Below, in pieces: positions 53,117 to 63,157 of a stretch of DNA of 64,000 nucleotides (its first letter is position 1; every line of letters begins with the position of its first letter). Location of the stretch: assembly GCF_907163135.1 (NCBI RefSeq), contig NZ_CAJQUA010000001.1, positions 2,495,001-2,559,000 of the forward strand. The letters run 5' to 3'. This stretch comes from Brachymonas denitrificans. Lineage in GTDB: Bacteria; Pseudomonadota; Gammaproteobacteria; Burkholderiales; Burkholderiaceae_C. The notes beneath the pieces are model-generated. The model saw nothing but the letters and a program-made list of their open reading frames with translations. It did no database searches and was not told the DNA's origin. The translations under genes and the position numbers were made by a program.

Positions 53117-53277
53117 GCCAGACGGCTGCCCCGGCCCTGGATGGCGCTGCCAGAGGGGCTTTCCCGGTTTTTAAAGACGGTACGGGCGTCGAGCTGGTGC
53201 GGCCCTGTACGTTGACTGCGCCTGTGTCCGTCCACTGTCACACTGCGCGTCCAGAATGAAAGATCACCGCCTGCGCG

Positions 53278-53306
53278 CTTGCAAAGCCGGGCGGTCATCC
53301 CCATCT
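53278..53306 (+). promoter_or_regulatory. Heat-shock (sigma-32-like) promoter of hslVU
   Basis: CTTGCAAA, 13-base spacer, CCCCATCT match the sigma-32 consensus (CTTGAAA, 13-15, CCCCATNT). The ATG of hslV is 9 bases further, so the transcript start falls about 2 bases before it and no ribosome-binding site would be included. Confidence 0.65.
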
Positions 53307-53314
53307 GAGTCGCC

Positions 53315-53872
53315 ATGGAACAGTATCACGGAACCACCATTCTCAGCGTGCGTCGCCAGACGCCCCAGGGCCTGCAGGTCGCCATTGGCGGCGACGGCCA
53401 GGTCACGCTAGGCCATATTGTCGTCAAGGGCTCGGCCCGCAAGGTGCGCAAGCTCTACAACGGCCAGGTGCTGGCCGGCTTTGCCGGCGCCACCGCCGAC
53501 GCCTTTACCCTGTTCGAGCGTTTCGAGGCCAAGCTCGAGAAATACCAGGGCAATCTCACGCGAGCCGCCGTCGAGCTGACCAAGGACTGGCGCACCGACC
53601 GCGTGCTGCGCCGGCTCGAGGCCATGCTGGCCGTGGCCAACCGCGAAGCCTCCCTCATCATCACCGGCAATGGCGACGTGCTCGAACCCGAACTGGGCAT
53701 CGTGGCCATCGGCTCCGGCGGCGCCTATGCGCAGTCGGCTGCCCGCGCGTTGATCGAGCACACCGACATGTCCGCCGAACAGGTGGTGCGCGAGTCGCTC
53801 CGGATTGCCGGCGACATCTGCATCTACACCAACCTGAACCACACGATCGAAACGCTGGACTTCCCGGCCTGA
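53315..53872 (+). CDS. hslV: ATP-dependent protease subunit HslV
   Basis: 185 aa. Proteolytic core of the HslUV (ClpQY) complex. [14 protein letters not shown]: cleavage after Gly6 would expose the catalytic Thr7. [21 protein letters not shown] and [22 protein letters not shown] are conserved. Start is fixed by the pro-sequence. It is preceded by a sigma-32-like promoter and followed after 9 bases by hslU. Confidence 0.96.
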   Translation: MEQYHGTTILSVRRQTPQGLQVAIGGDGQVTLGHIVVKGSARKVRKLYNGQVLAGFAGATADAFTLFERFEAKLEKYQGNLTRAAVELTKDWRTDRVLRRLEAMLAVANREASLIITGNGDVLEPELGIVAIGSGGAYAQSAARALIEHTDMSAEQVVRESLRIAGDICIYTNLNHTIETLDFPA

Positions 53873-53881
53873 GCTAGCACC

Positions 53882-55216
53882 ATGTCCTCCATGACCCCCC
53901 AGGAAATCGTCTCCGAACTCGACCGCCACATCGTTGGCCAGAACCAGGCCAAGCGCGCCGTCGCCATCGCCATGCGCAACCGCTGGCGCCGCCAGCAGGT
54001 CGACGAGAAGCTGCGCCCCGAAATCACGCCCAAGAACATCCTGATGATCGGCCCGACCGGCGTCGGCAAGACCGAGATCGCCCGCCGCCTGGCACGTCTG
54101 GCCGATGCACCCTTCATCAAGGTCGAGGCCACCAAGTTCACCGAAGTCGGCTATGTCGGCAAGGATGTGGACTCCATCGTGCGCGATCTGGTCGAAGTGT
54201 CGGTCAAGCAGACGCGCGAGCAGGCCATGCGCCGCATGCGCGCCAAGGCCGAGGACGCCGCCGAGGAGCGCATTCTCGATGCACTGCTGCCGCCCGCGCG
54301 CCCGGTGGGCGAGTATCCGGTCGCGTCCAGCTCCACTGACAACGCCACGCGCCAGGCCTTCCGCAAGAAGCTGCGCGAGGGCCAGCTCGACGACAAGGAA
54401 ATCGAGATCGACCTGCTCGATCCTGCGCCCGCCATGCAGATCATGGGCCCGGCCGGCATGGAAGAAATGGCCGAGCAGCTCAAGGGCATGTTCAGCGCCA
54501 TGGGGCAGGACAAGCGCAAGACGCGCCGCGTCAAGGTGGCCGAAGCCATGCGCCAGCTGATCGACGAGGAGGCCGGCAAGCTGGTGAACGAGGACGAGAT
54601 CCGCACCCAGGCCATGGAGAACGCCGAGCAGAACGGCATCGTCTTCATCGACGAGATCGACAAGGTGGCCGGCAGTGCCGAGCGCAGCGGCGCCGACGTG
54701 TCGCGCCAGGGCGTGCAGCGCGATCTGTTGCCGCTGGTAGAGGGTACTACCGTCAGCACCAAGTACGGCATGATCAAGACCGACCACATCCTGTTCGTGG
54801 CTTCGGGCGCCTTCCACCTGAGCAAGCCGAGCGACCTGATCCCCGAACTGCAGGGCCGCTTCCCGATCCGCGTCGAACTGCAGAGCCTGTCGGTGGCCGA
54901 TTTCGAGGCCATCCTGACGCAGACACAGGCTTCGCTGATCAAGCAGTACCAGGCCCTGTTGGCCACGGAAGGCGTTACACTGGAGTTCGCTCCCGAGGGC
55001 ATCACGCGTCTGGCGCAGATCGCCGCCGACGTGAACGAGCGCACCGAGAACATTGGCGCGCGCCGCCTCTCCACCGTGATGGAGCGCCTGCTCGAAGAAG
55101 TCAGTTTCGACGCCGTCAAGCTGGCCGGGCAGACCCTGCAGATCGACGCTGCCTACGTCGATGGCAAGCTGGGCGAACTGTCCCGTGACGAGGATCTGAG
55201 CAGATACATTCTGTAA
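53882..55216 (+). CDS. hslU: ATP-dependent protease ATPase subunit HslU
   Basis: 444 aa. AAA+ unfoldase that feeds HslV. Walker A GPTGVGKT at residues 57-64, pore loop GYVG at 90-93, Walker [15 protein letters not shown] about residue 255, [15 protein letters not shown], and C-terminal helical part with LSRYIL as the extreme C-terminus that docks into HslV. Intact and full length. A hairpin terminator follows 120 bases later. Confidence 0.96.
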   Translation: MSSMTPQEIVSELDRHIVGQNQAKRAVAIAMRNRWRRQQVDEKLRPEITPKNILMIGPTGVGKTEIARRLARLADAPFIKVEATKFTEVGYVGKDVDSIVRDLVEVSVKQTREQAMRRMRAKAEDAAEERILDALLPPARPVGEYPVASSSTDNATRQAFRKKLREGQLDDKEIEIDLLDPAPAMQIMGPAGMEEMAEQLKGMFSAMGQDKRKTRRVKVAEAMRQLIDEEAGKLVNEDEIRTQAMENAEQNGIVFIDEIDKVAGSAERSGADVSRQGVQRDLLPLVEGTTVSTKYGMIKTDHILFVASGAFHLSKPSDLIPELQGRFPIRVELQSLSVADFEAILTQTQASLIKQYQALLATEGVTLEFAPEGITRLAQIAADVNERTENIGARRLSTVMERLLEEVSFDAVKLAGQTLQIDAAYVDGKLGELSRDEDLSRYIL

Positions 55217-55338
55217 TCAGTTTTTCTGTCTCAAGCAAAACTTTGAGAGCCTGACCCAAGTCGTTATTTTTGCAGCCATTTTTCGCTCGGATGGCTGCAA
55301 AACGCGGCGTAAGTGGTTGATTTCATTAAAAAAATCAC

Positions 55339-55367
55339 GACCCGGACGATTGTTCCGGGTCTTGTTT
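55339..55367 (+). terminator. Intrinsic terminator of hslVU
   Basis: GACCCGGA, 7-base loop, TCCGGGTC followed by TTGTTT. Confidence 0.85.
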
Positions 55368-55376
55368 CCTGATACA

Positions 55377-55400
55377 GTGTCGAAAAGTGGATTTAAGTGG
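55377..55400 (+). promoter_or_regulatory. MraZ box: three GTGG/T repeats at 10-base spacing
   Basis: GTGT at 55377, GTGG at 55387 and GTGG at 55397 stand exactly 10 bases apart, between the hslVU terminator and the mraZ start. MraZ is known to bind such direct repeats and repress its own operon. Probably the operator of the division cluster. Confidence 0.65.
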
Positions 55401-55451
55401 TGAATATTGCCGCTGGCCACCTGTTTTTGGAGCTGTTTCAGGAATTCTGGC

Positions 55452-55886
55452 GTGTTTGAAGGTGCTTCTTCCCTCTCGGTGGATGCCAAAGGACGGATTG
55501 CGATACCGACCAAGTATCGTGCCGCCCTGTTGGAGGCCGCCCAGGGCAAGCTGCACATCACGCGCCACTTCCAGGAAGACTGCCTGCTGCTGTTCCCCGA
55601 GAACGAGTGGGTGCAGTTCCGTGAACGTGTGGCGGCCTGGCCGATGTCGGCCGCCTGGCAAAAGCGCATCGTGCTGAGCAATGCGCTGGGCCTCGACATG
55701 GACGAGAACACCGGCCGCGTGTTGCTCTCGCCCGAACTGCGCGAGGCCGCCATGATGGGCAAGGAAGCCCTGCTGCTCGGCAACGGCAGCCATTTCGAGC
55801 TGTGGGACAAGGGCGTTTACACCGCCAAGGAAGCCCTGGCACGTCAGCAGCCCCTGCCTGCAGCGCTGCAGGATCTCGTCTTCTGA
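55452..55886 (+). CDS. mraZ: Transcriptional regulator MraZ
   Basis: 144 aa from a GTG start. VFEGASSLSVDAKGRIAIPTKYR is the first AbrB-like half (shown in part: DAKGRIAIPTKYR), and LDMDENTGRVLLSPELRE the second. It autoregulates the dcw operon by binding direct repeats upstream, and these are present at 55377-55400. GTG 55452 is chosen because the family begins exactly there; an upstream in-frame ATG at 55407 would add non-conserved residues and overlap the operator. Confidence 0.93.
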   Translation: MFEGASSLSVDAKGRIAIPTKYRAALLEAAQGKLHITRHFQEDCLLLFPENEWVQFRERVAAWPMSAAWQKRIVLSNALGLDMDENTGRVLLSPELREAAMMGKEALLLGNGSHFELWDKGVYTAKEALARQQPLPAALQDLVF

Positions 55887-55895
55887 GGGGTCGGC

Positions 55896-56822
55896 ATGGA
55901 CGCCAACTGGAAACACACCACAGTCATGCTGGGTGAGGCGGTCGAAGCCTTGGTGCACGACCCTGCCGGCTGCTACGTCGACGGCACCTTCGGTCGCGGC
56001 GGCCATACCCGTGCCATCCTCGGGCAGCTCAACGAGCAGGGCCGCGTCATCGCCTTCGACAAGGATCCCGAGGCCGTGGCCCATGCCAACGCCATCGACG
56101 ACAGCCGCTTCTCCATCCGCCACGACAGCTTCACCGGCATGGAAGAGCTGCCGGCGCACAGCGTGGATGGCGTGCTGCTCGACCTGGGCGTGAGTTCCCC
56201 ACAGATTGACAACCCGGCGCGCGGCTTCTCGTTCCGTTTCGAGGGCCCGCTGGACATGCGCATGGATCCGACGCGCGGCGAGAGTGTGGCCGAATGGCTC
56301 GCCCATGCCGAGACGGACCAGATTGCGGAGGTGATACGTGATTACGGCGAAGAACGGTTTGCTCAACAGATTGCAAAGGCGATTGTTGCTCGCAGACAGG
56401 AGCGGGGCCCTGTTGCAGGCACCGCAGAACTGGCCCAGCTCGTGGCTGGTGCGGTCAAAACCCGCGAGCCGGGTCAGGACCCTGCAACGCGGACATTTCA
56501 GGCTCTTAGGATTTTCATCAACGCAGAGCTTGAAGAGCTGCAGCAGACGCTGAAGGCCACGCTGCGCCTGCTCAAGCCGGGCGGGCGCCTGGTGGTGATC
56601 AGCTTCCATTCGCTGGAAGACCGCATCGTCAAGCAGTTCATGGTGCAGCACTCGCGTGAAGTATTCGACCGCCGCATGCCGGCGGCCTTTGCGCGTGCGC
56701 CCGCGCCCATGCGTCTGACCGATGTGACGCGTCTGCGTCCCACTGCCCAGGAAGTGCAGGATAACCCGCGTTCGCGCAGCGCCGTGCTGCGCTACGCCAC
56801 CCGTACCGAGGTGCCGGCATGA
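55896..56822 (+). CDS. rsmH: 16S rRNA m4C1402 methyltransferase RsmH
   Basis: 308 aa. Also called Mra[14 protein letters not shown] start, [19 protein letters not shown] site, [17 protein letters not shown] catalytic loop, [13 protein letters not shown] and [17 protein letters not shown] at the C-terminal side. Nine bases after mraZ. A central segment (around 56330-56540) uses more A+T than the rest of the gene, but the frame is intact. Confidence 0.95.
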   Translation: MDANWKHTTVMLGEAVEALVHDPAGCYVDGTFGRGGHTRAILGQLNEQGRVIAFDKDPEAVAHANAIDDSRFSIRHDSFTGMEELPAHSVDGVLLDLGVSSPQIDNPARGFSFRFEGPLDMRMDPTRGESVAEWLAHAETDQIAEVIRDYGEERFAQQIAKAIVARRQERGPVAGTAELAQLVAGAVKTREPGQDPATRTFQALRIFINAELEELQQTLKATLRLLKPGGRLVVISFHSLEDRIVKQFMVQHSREVFDRRMPAAFARAPAPMRLTDVTRLRPTAQEVQDNPRSRSAVLRYATRTEVPA

Positions 56823-57151
56823 TGCGCCTCAACATGATTCTGCTCGCGGCCGTGCTCGGCAGCGCCTTCTATCTGGTGCAGCTGCAGTACGAGTCGCGCA
56901 CCGTGTATACCGCCATGGACAAGACCCAGGCCGCGGCGCGCAAGCTCACCACCGAGCGCGAGACGCTCGAGGTGCAGAAGCGCGCCCAGACCGCCGCCCT
57001 GCGCGTGCAGGGCATTGCCCGCGAACAGCTGGCCATGCGCGAGGCCACGCCTTCCATCACCCAGTACGTCACCATCCGCAACGGGCAGGTGACGGTGAGC
57101 ACGCCCGTGGCTGCCGCGGGGCAGACCAGCGCGGCCGGGAGGAAGCCATGA
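56819..57151 (+). CDS. ftsL: Cell division protein FtsL
   Basis: 110 aa bitopic membrane protein. One N-terminal helix ([20 protein letters not shown]) then a periplasmic leucine-zipper-like coiled coil, as needed for the FtsQLB complex. Overlaps rsmH and ftsI by 4 bases each. Sequence of FtsL is poorly conserved; position in the cluster makes the call safe. Confidence 0.93.
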   Translation: MMRLNMILLAAVLGSAFYLVQLQYESRTVYTAMDKTQAAARKLTTERETLEVQKRAQTAALRVQGIAREQLAMREATPSITQYVTIRNGQVTVSTPVAAAGQTSAAGRKP

Positions 57152-59001
57152 TCCGTTTCGGCCGCCAGGATCGCCAGGACCGTCAGGACCGCGCTCTGCA
57201 GCGCAGCCTCAAGGGGGTCACCAGCGTCAAGGGCGTGAAGAACGTCTCGCTGGGTGCCAACCCGCTGCTGACCAGCCGCACGCCGGTCTGGCGCAGCCGC
57301 CTGCTGGTGGGCGGGCTGGCACTGGGCTTTGCCATCATGGCGGGCCGCGCCGCCTACGTGCAGATCTTCGGCAACGACTTCTTCCTGCGCCAGGGCGAGG
57401 TGCGCTTTGCGCGCACGCTCGAGATGCCTGCCAACCGCGGCCGCATCCTGGATCGCAACGGCCTGATCCTGGCTTCCAGCGTGCCGGCCGAAAGCATCTG
57501 GGCTTTCCCCGAGGAGGTGGACCAGGAGGAAGACGCTGCCAAGCTGCAGAAGATGGCCAAGCTGCTCGGCATGCCGATGAAGGACATCGAGAAGCGCCTC
57601 GATATCGAGAACAAGAACTTCGTCTATATCAAGCGCCAGGTCGATGAATCCATCGCCAAGCAGATTGCCGACCTGCACATCAAGGGCATCTACCAGCGCA
57701 AGGAATACCGCCGCCAGTACCCCGAGGGCGAGGCCGTGGCCCACATCGTCGGCTTTACCGACGTGGAGGACAAGGGGCAGGAGGGCATGGAGCGCACCTT
57801 CAACACCCAGCTGGCCGGCAAGCCCGGCTCGCGTCGCGTGATCAAGGACCGCCTCGGCCGCGTGATCGAGGGCGTGGGCGAACAGGTGCCGCCCACCGAC
57901 GGCCAGGACATCCACCTGACCATCGACAGCAAGGTGCAGTACTTTGCCTGGCAGAAGTTGCGCGACGCCGTGCAGGCCTACAACGCAAAGGGTGGCAGCG
58001 TGGTGGTGCTCGACGTGCAGACCGGCGAGGTGCTGGCGCTGGCCAACTACCCGAGCTACGACCCGAACAACCGCAAGAACCTGTCCGGCGAGCAGCTGCG
58101 CAACCGCGCGCTCACCGACATCTACGAGCCCGGCTCCACCATGAAGCCGGTGACCGTGGCACTGGCACTGCAGCAGGGCAAGGTGACCCCGAACACGCTG
58201 ATTGCCACCGGCAACGGCCGCATGACCATCGGCACCGCCAGCATCGGCGATACCCATGGCTATGGCACGCTCACGGTCGATGGCGTGGTGCAGAAGTCGA
58301 GCAACGTCGGCACCGTCAAGATCTCCCAGCGCCTCACCGGCGAGGACATGTGGGAGAACTTCAGCAACATCGGCCTGGGCCAGAAGCCCGACCTGCCGTT
58401 CCCCGGCATGGCTGCCGGCCGCCTGCGCCCGTACAAGAGCTGGCGCGAAGTGGAAAAGGCCACCATGAGCTACGGCTACGGCCTGTCCGCCAGCCTGTTC
58501 CAGCTGACGCGTGCCTACTCGGTGTTCGCGCGCGATGGCGTGATGATGCCGGTCACCCTGGTGCGTGACGGCGTGGTGGACAGCACCGGCAAGTTCAAGC
58601 CGCTCGAGAAGAGCGAGGGCAAGCGCGTCTACAGCCCGAAGGTGGCCAAGCAGGTGATGCACATGCTGCACCTCGTGACGCTGCCCGGCGGCACCGCGCA
58701 GCAGGCCCAGACCGTCGGCTACTCGGTGGGCGGCAAGACCGGCACCGCGCGCAAGCAGGAAGGCCGTGGCTATTCCTCGCAGAAATACCGTGCCTCGTTC
58801 GTGGGCGTGTCGCCGATTGAGTCGCCCCGCATCGTGGTGGGCGTGATGATCGACGAGCCTCGCGGCAGCATCTACGGAGGTGTCGTGGCCGCTCCGGTGT
58901 TCAGCGAGGTGGTGCAGCAGACGCTGCGCATTCTCGGCGTACAGCCCGACATGTCGGTGCAGCCGGGTGTGATTACCGATGCTCCGCAGGAGTCGCTATG
59001 A
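57148..59001 (+). CDS. ftsI: Peptidoglycan D,D-transpeptidase FtsI (PBP3)
   Basis: 617 aa. Short cytosolic tail, membrane helix (LLVGGLALGFAIMAGRAAYVQ, in part), pedestal domain with NRGRILDRNGLILA, then transpeptidase with EPGSTMKPV (SXXK serine), KSSNVG (SXN) and GGKTGTARK (KTG). Cross-links septal peptidoglycan. A ~35-residue N-terminal extension rich in Arg/Gln/Asp is longer than in E. coli. Overlaps ftsL and murE by 4 bases. Confidence 0.96.
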   Translation: MIRFGRQDRQDRQDRALQRSLKGVTSVKGVKNVSLGANPLLTSRTPVWRSRLLVGGLALGFAIMAGRAAYVQIFGNDFFLRQGEVRFARTLEMPANRGRILDRNGLILASSVPAESIWAFPEEVDQEEDAAKLQKMAKLLGMPMKDIEKRLDIENKNFVYIKRQVDESIAKQIADLHIKGIYQRKEYRRQYPEGEAVAHIVGFTDVEDKGQEGMERTFNTQLAGKPGSRRVIKDRLGRVIEGVGEQVPPTDGQDIHLTIDSKVQYFAWQKLRDAVQAYNAKGGSVVVLDVQTGEVLALANYPSYDPNNRKNLSGEQLRNRALTDIYEPGSTMKPVTVALALQQGKVTPNTLIATGNGRMTIGTASIGDTHGYGTLTVDGVVQKSSNVGTVKISQRLTGEDMWENFSNIGLGQKPDLPFPGMAAGRLRPYKSWREVEKATMSYGYGLSASLFQLTRAYSVFARDGVMMPVTLVRDGVVDSTGKFKPLEKSEGKRVYSPKVAKQVMHMLHLVTLPGGTAQQAQTVGYSVGGKTGTARKQEGRGYSSQKYRASFVGVSPIESPRIVVGVMIDEPRGSIYGGVVAAPVFSEVVQQTLRILGVQPDMSVQPGVITDAPQESL

Positions 59002-60566
59002 CAGACAAGAACCTCCTGCCCCTGTTGACGACGCCGCAGCAAGCGGCGCAATGGTTGCGCCAGCACGCGTCCGTGCTGCGCACCGACAGCCGCAAGATCC
59101 AGCTCGGCGATGCCTTCGTGGCCTGGCCGGGCGCGGCGCATGATGCGCGTGCCCATGTGCTGGCTGCGCTGGAGCGTGGCGCTGCCGCCTGCCTGGTGGA
59201 AGCCGAGGGCGTGGATGCCTTCGACTTTGCACAGCCGCAGGCGCAAGCGCAGGTGGCGGGCCGCGTGGCGGCCTATGTCGGCCTCAAGCGTGCCACAGCG
59301 CTGGTGGGCGCCGAGTTCTACGGCCATCCGTCCGACGCCCTGGCTGTGATTGCCGCCACCGGCACCAACGGCAAGACCAGCACCGCCTGGTGGCTGGCGC
59401 AGGCGCTGTCGCAGGTCGCCGCACTGGACGGCCGCTCGCATGGCTGCGGCCTGGTCGGCACGCTGGGCGTGGGCCGCTTCGTCAATGGCCAGGCCGAGCT
59501 GAGCTACACCGGCCTGACCACGCCCGATCCGGTACTGCTGCAGGGCCAGCTGCGCCAGTTCGTGCAGCAGGGCGTGCAGGCCTGCGTGATGGAAGCGTCT
59601 TCCATCGGCATTGCCGAGCACCGTCTGGACGGCACCCGTATCCGCGTGGCGCTGTTCACCAACTTCACGCAGGACCATCTCGACTATCACGGCAGCATGC
59701 AAGCCTACTGGCAGGCCAAGCGCGCACTGTTCGACTGGGAAGGCCTGCAGGCCGCCGTCATCAATGTCGACGACGCCCAAGGCGAGCATCTGGCCCAGGA
59801 ACTGGCGGGCGGTGCGCTCGATGTCTGGACCGTCTCCTGCGAAGGCAAGCCGGCACGTCTGGAGGCGCGCGACATCCACTATGACGCGCAGGGCCTGGTG
59901 TTCACGCTGGTGGAAGAGGGCGGCGAGAGCCAGCTGCTGCGCACCGCGCTGATCGGCCAGTACAACGTTGCCAACATGCTGGGCGTGCTGGCCTCGCTGC
60001 GCGCGCTGCAGGTGCCGCTGGCCCAGGCGGTGCCGGCCTGCAGCGGCCTGCTGCCGGTGCCCGGCCGCATGGAATGCCTCACCGCCGCAGGCCAGCCGCT
60101 GGTGGCGGTGGACTATGCCCACACCTCCGATGCGATCGAAAAGGCGCTGGAGGCGCTGCGTCCGCTGGCGCAGCAGCGTGGCGGCCAGCTCTGGTGCGTG
60201 TTCGGCTGCGGTGGCGACCGCGATCCGGCCAAGCGCCCGCTGATGGCACAGGCTGCCGAGCGCGGCGCCGACCGCGTGGTGGTGACCAGCGACAACCCGC
60301 GTACCGAAGACCCCAAGGCCATCATCGCGCAGGTGCTGTGCGGGCTGGAGCAGACCAACGGCGTGCTGGTGCAGGTCGACCGCGCGCTGGCGATTGCGGC
60401 GGCGGTGCAGCAGGCAGCGCCGCAGGACGTGGTGCTGGTGGCCGGCAAGGGGCATGAGGATTATCAGGAAATCAACGGGCAACGCACCCATTTCTCGGAT
60501 CAGGAACACGTGCAGATGGCACTGGACAAGCGGGCGCAACAGGCCCGGGAAGGGGCCACCGCATGA
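58998..60566 (+). CDS. murE: UDP-MurNAc-L-Ala-D-Glu:meso-DAP ligase
   Basis: 522 aa. Mur ligase adding the third residue. ATP site AATGTNGKTSTAWWL, VMEASSIGIAEHRL, and DNPRTEDP, where DNPR marks specificity for meso-diaminopimelate, so Gram-negative-type peptidoglycan. FGCGGDRDPAKRP and GKGHEDYQE are C-terminal. Overlaps ftsI and murF by 4 bases. Confidence 0.96.
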   Translation: MTDKNLLPLLTTPQQAAQWLRQHASVLRTDSRKIQLGDAFVAWPGAAHDARAHVLAALERGAAACLVEAEGVDAFDFAQPQAQAQVAGRVAAYVGLKRATALVGAEFYGHPSDALAVIAATGTNGKTSTAWWLAQALSQVAALDGRSHGCGLVGTLGVGRFVNGQAELSYTGLTTPDPVLLQGQLRQFVQQGVQACVMEASSIGIAEHRLDGTRIRVALFTNFTQDHLDYHGSMQAYWQAKRALFDWEGLQAAVINVDDAQGEHLAQELAGGALDVWTVSCEGKPARLEARDIHYDAQGLVFTLVEEGGESQLLRTALIGQYNVANMLGVLASLRALQVPLAQAVPACSGLLPVPGRMECLTAAGQPLVAVDYAHTSDAIEKALEALRPLAQQRGGQLWCVFGCGGDRDPAKRPLMAQAAERGADRVVVTSDNPRTEDPKAIIAQVLCGLEQTNGVLVQVDRALAIAAAVQQAAPQDVVLVAGKGHEDYQEINGQRTHFSDQEHVQMALDKRAQQAREGATA

Positions 60567-61990
60567 ACGCCCCGATGATGACTCTGGAGCAGGCAGCCCG
60601 TTGGCTGCCGCACGCCGTTCTGGTGGGCGATGGCGCCACTGCCGTGCAGCGCGTGCATACCGATACGCGCACGCTGCAGCCGGGCGACCTGTTCGTGGCG
60701 CTCAAGGGCGAGCGCTTCGATGCCAACAGCTTCTTGGCGCAGGCGCGTGAAGCCGGCGCCGTGGCAGCCGTGTGTCAGCCCGGCCAACTGGCCGCCATGG
60801 GCTGGAATGGTCTGGAAGTGGCCGACAGCAAGCAGGCGCTGGGCCAACTGGCCGCCGGCTGGCGAGCGCAGTTCAGGCTGCCGCTGATTGCCGTGACCGG
60901 CAGCAACGGCAAGACCACCGTCACGCAGATGATTGCCTCCATCCTGCGCGCGGCCGTGGGCGAGGCCGCGTTCTCGACCCAGGGCAACCTCAACAACGAC
61001 ATCGGCGTGCCGCTGACGCTGCTGCGCCTGCGCGACGCGCACCGTCTGGCCGTAGTCGAACTCGGCATGAACCATCCGGGTGAGATCGCCGGTCTGGCGC
61101 AGATGGCGGCGCCGACGGTGGCGCTGGTCAACAACGCCCAGCGCGAACACCAGGAATTCATGGGCACGGTCGAGGCCGTGGCGCACGAGAACGGCAGCGT
61201 GATTACCGCGCTGCCGGCCGACGGCATTGCGGTCTACCCCGCAGACGACGCCTACACCTCCGTGTGGCAGACCGTCTCCGGCACGCGTCCCAGCTTGCGT
61301 TTTGCGCTGGACGCAGCCAGCGGCGCCGAAGTGCACGCCACGCAGATCAGCTGGGTCGGCGCGCACTGGGAGGTGCAGGCGGTCACGCCGCACGGCCCGC
61401 TGTCCTTCACGCTGCAGGTGGCCGGTCGCCACAACGTCAAGAATGCCCTCGCTGCTGCCGCCTGCGCGCTGGCCGCCGGCGTGGCACTGCCCGCCATCGC
61501 GCAGGGCCTGTCCGGCTTCGAGCCGGTCAAGGGCCGTTCGCGTGCCTTCGAGGCGCAGTGGCAGGGCCGTGCCCTCACCGTGGTGGATGACAGCTACAAC
61601 GCCAATCCGGATTCGGTGCGCGCCGCCATCGAGGTGTTGCGCGAACTGCCGGCCCCGCGCCTGCTGGTGCTGGGCGACATGGGCGAAGTCGGCGACCAGG
61701 GCGAGGCCTTCCATCAGGAAATCGGCCAATACGCCCGCGAGCAGGGCATCGAGCAGGTGCTGACGCTGGGCAGCCTGGCGCGCCATGTGGCGACGCAATT
61801 GCCGGCTGCGCAGCACTGTGGTGATGCCCCGGCCGACATGCCTGTGCTGCTCGACAGAATGCAGGCGTTGCTGCCGCAGGTGAGCAGCGTGCTGGTCAAG
61901 GGATCGCGCTTCATGCAGATGGAGCGCGTGGTGGAACTGCTGCAGCAGGCACAACAAGACAAGAAGGAAAATACATGCTGCCCGCACTGA
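60563..61990 (+). CDS. murF: UDP-MurNAc-tripeptide D-Ala-D-Ala ligase
   Basis: 475 aa. Mur ligase adding D-Ala-D-Ala. ATP site [56 protein letters not shown] and [12 protein letters not shown] are family segments. Overlaps mraY by 16 bases: the mraY ATG is inside its last codons. Confidence 0.96.
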   Translation: MNAPMMTLEQAARWLPHAVLVGDGATAVQRVHTDTRTLQPGDLFVALKGERFDANSFLAQAREAGAVAAVCQPGQLAAMGWNGLEVADSKQALGQLAAGWRAQFRLPLIAVTGSNGKTTVTQMIASILRAAVGEAAFSTQGNLNNDIGVPLTLLRLRDAHRLAVVELGMNHPGEIAGLAQMAAPTVALVNNAQREHQEFMGTVEAVAHENGSVITALPADGIAVYPADDAYTSVWQTVSGTRPSLRFALDAASGAEVHATQISWVGAHWEVQAVTPHGPLSFTLQVAGRHNVKNALAAAACALAAGVALPAIAQGLSGFEPVKGRSRAFEAQWQGRALTVVDDSYNANPDSVRAAIEVLRELPAPRLLVLGDMGEVGDQGEAFHQEIGQYAREQGIEQVLTLGSLARHVATQLPAAQHCGDAPADMPVLLDRMQALLPQVSSVLVKGSRFMQMERVVELLQQAQQDKKENTCCPH

Positions 61991-63153
61991 CCCAATGGCT
62001 GATGGAGCTGTACCCGCAGTACGGTTTCCTGCGCGTCTTCCAGTACCTCACCTTCCGTGCGGTGATGACGGCCATGACTGCGCTGATCCTGGGGCTGCTG
62101 GCCGGCCCCTGGGTGATCCGCCGCCTGCGCGAGCTGAAGATCGGCCAGCCGGTGCGCGGCTACGGCATGGAAACCCACCTGAGCAAGAGCGGCACGCCCA
62201 CCATGGGCGGCATCCTGATCCTGCTGTCGATCGCGATTTCGACCTTCCTCTGGGCCGACCTGACCAACCGCTTCGTCTGGATCGTGTTGATCGTGACGCT
62301 GGGCTTTGGTGCCATCGGCTGGGCCGATGACTGGCGCAAGGTAGTGCGCAAGGATCCCGAGGGCATGCCCTCGCGCGAGAAGTTCCTGTGGCAGACGCTG
62401 ATCGGCCTGGGTGCCGCGCTGTACCTGATGTTCAGCATCTCCGAGAGCGACAACTACCGCGTGATCCAGCTGGTGTACGAGTGGATCCGCTCCGGCTTCG
62501 ACATCAACCTGCCTCCCAAGGCCGGCCTGATGGTGCCCTTCTTCAAGCAGATCAGCTACCCGCTGGGCGTGTTCGGTTTCGTGGCGCTGACCTTCGTGGT
62601 GATCGTTGGCAGCAGCAACGCCGTCAACCTGACCGACGGACTGGATGGCCTGGCCATCATGCCGGTGGTGATGGTCGGCTCGGCGCTGGGCATTTTCGCC
62701 TATGTCACGGGCAGCAAGGTGTTCTCGGGCTACCTGTTCCTGCCGCACATCCCGGGGGCGGGCGAATTGCTGGTGTTCTGCAGCGCGATGATGGGCGCCG
62801 GCCTGGCCTTTCTCTGGTTCAACACCCATCCGGCGCAGGTATTCATGGGCGACGTGGGCGCGCTGGCACTGGGCGGCGCGCTGGGCACCATCGCCGTGAT
62901 CGTGCGCCAGGAAATCGTGCTGGCCATCATGGGCGGCATCTTCGTGGTGGAAGCGCTGTCGGTGATGCTGCAGGTGACCTACTTCAAGTACACCAAGAAG
63001 CGTACCGGCACCGGGCAACGTCTGTTCAAGATGGCGCCGCTGCACCACCACTTCGAGAAGAACGGCTGGCGCGAGACGCAGGTCGTGGTCCGTTTCTGGA
63101 TCATCACCATGCTGCTGTGCCTGGCCGGCCTGTCCACCCTGAAGCTGAGGTAA
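61975..63153 (+). CDS. mraY: Phospho-MurNAc-pentapeptide translocase
   Basis: 392 aa with ten membrane helices. Forms lipid I from UDP-MurNAc-pentapeptide and undecaprenyl phosphate. [21 protein letters not shown] (catalytic Asp pair), [16 protein letters not shown] and [15 protein letters not shown] are the signatures. GAAGGAAA precedes the ATG inside murF. Confidence 0.96.
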   Translation: MLPALTQWLMELYPQYGFLRVFQYLTFRAVMTAMTALILGLLAGPWVIRRLRELKIGQPVRGYGMETHLSKSGTPTMGGILILLSIAISTFLWADLTNRFVWIVLIVTLGFGAIGWADDWRKVVRKDPEGMPSREKFLWQTLIGLGAALYLMFSISESDNYRVIQLVYEWIRSGFDINLPPKAGLMVPFFKQISYPLGVFGFVALTFVVIVGSSNAVNLTDGLDGLAIMPVVMVGSALGIFAYVTGSKVFSGYLFLPHIPGAGELLVFCSAMMGAGLAFLWFNTHPAQVFMGDVGALALGGALGTIAVIVRQEIVLAIMGGIFVVEALSVMLQVTYFKYTKKRTGTGQRLFKMAPLHHHFEKNGWRETQVVVRFWIITMLLCLAGLSTLKLR

Positions 63154-63157
63154 GACC

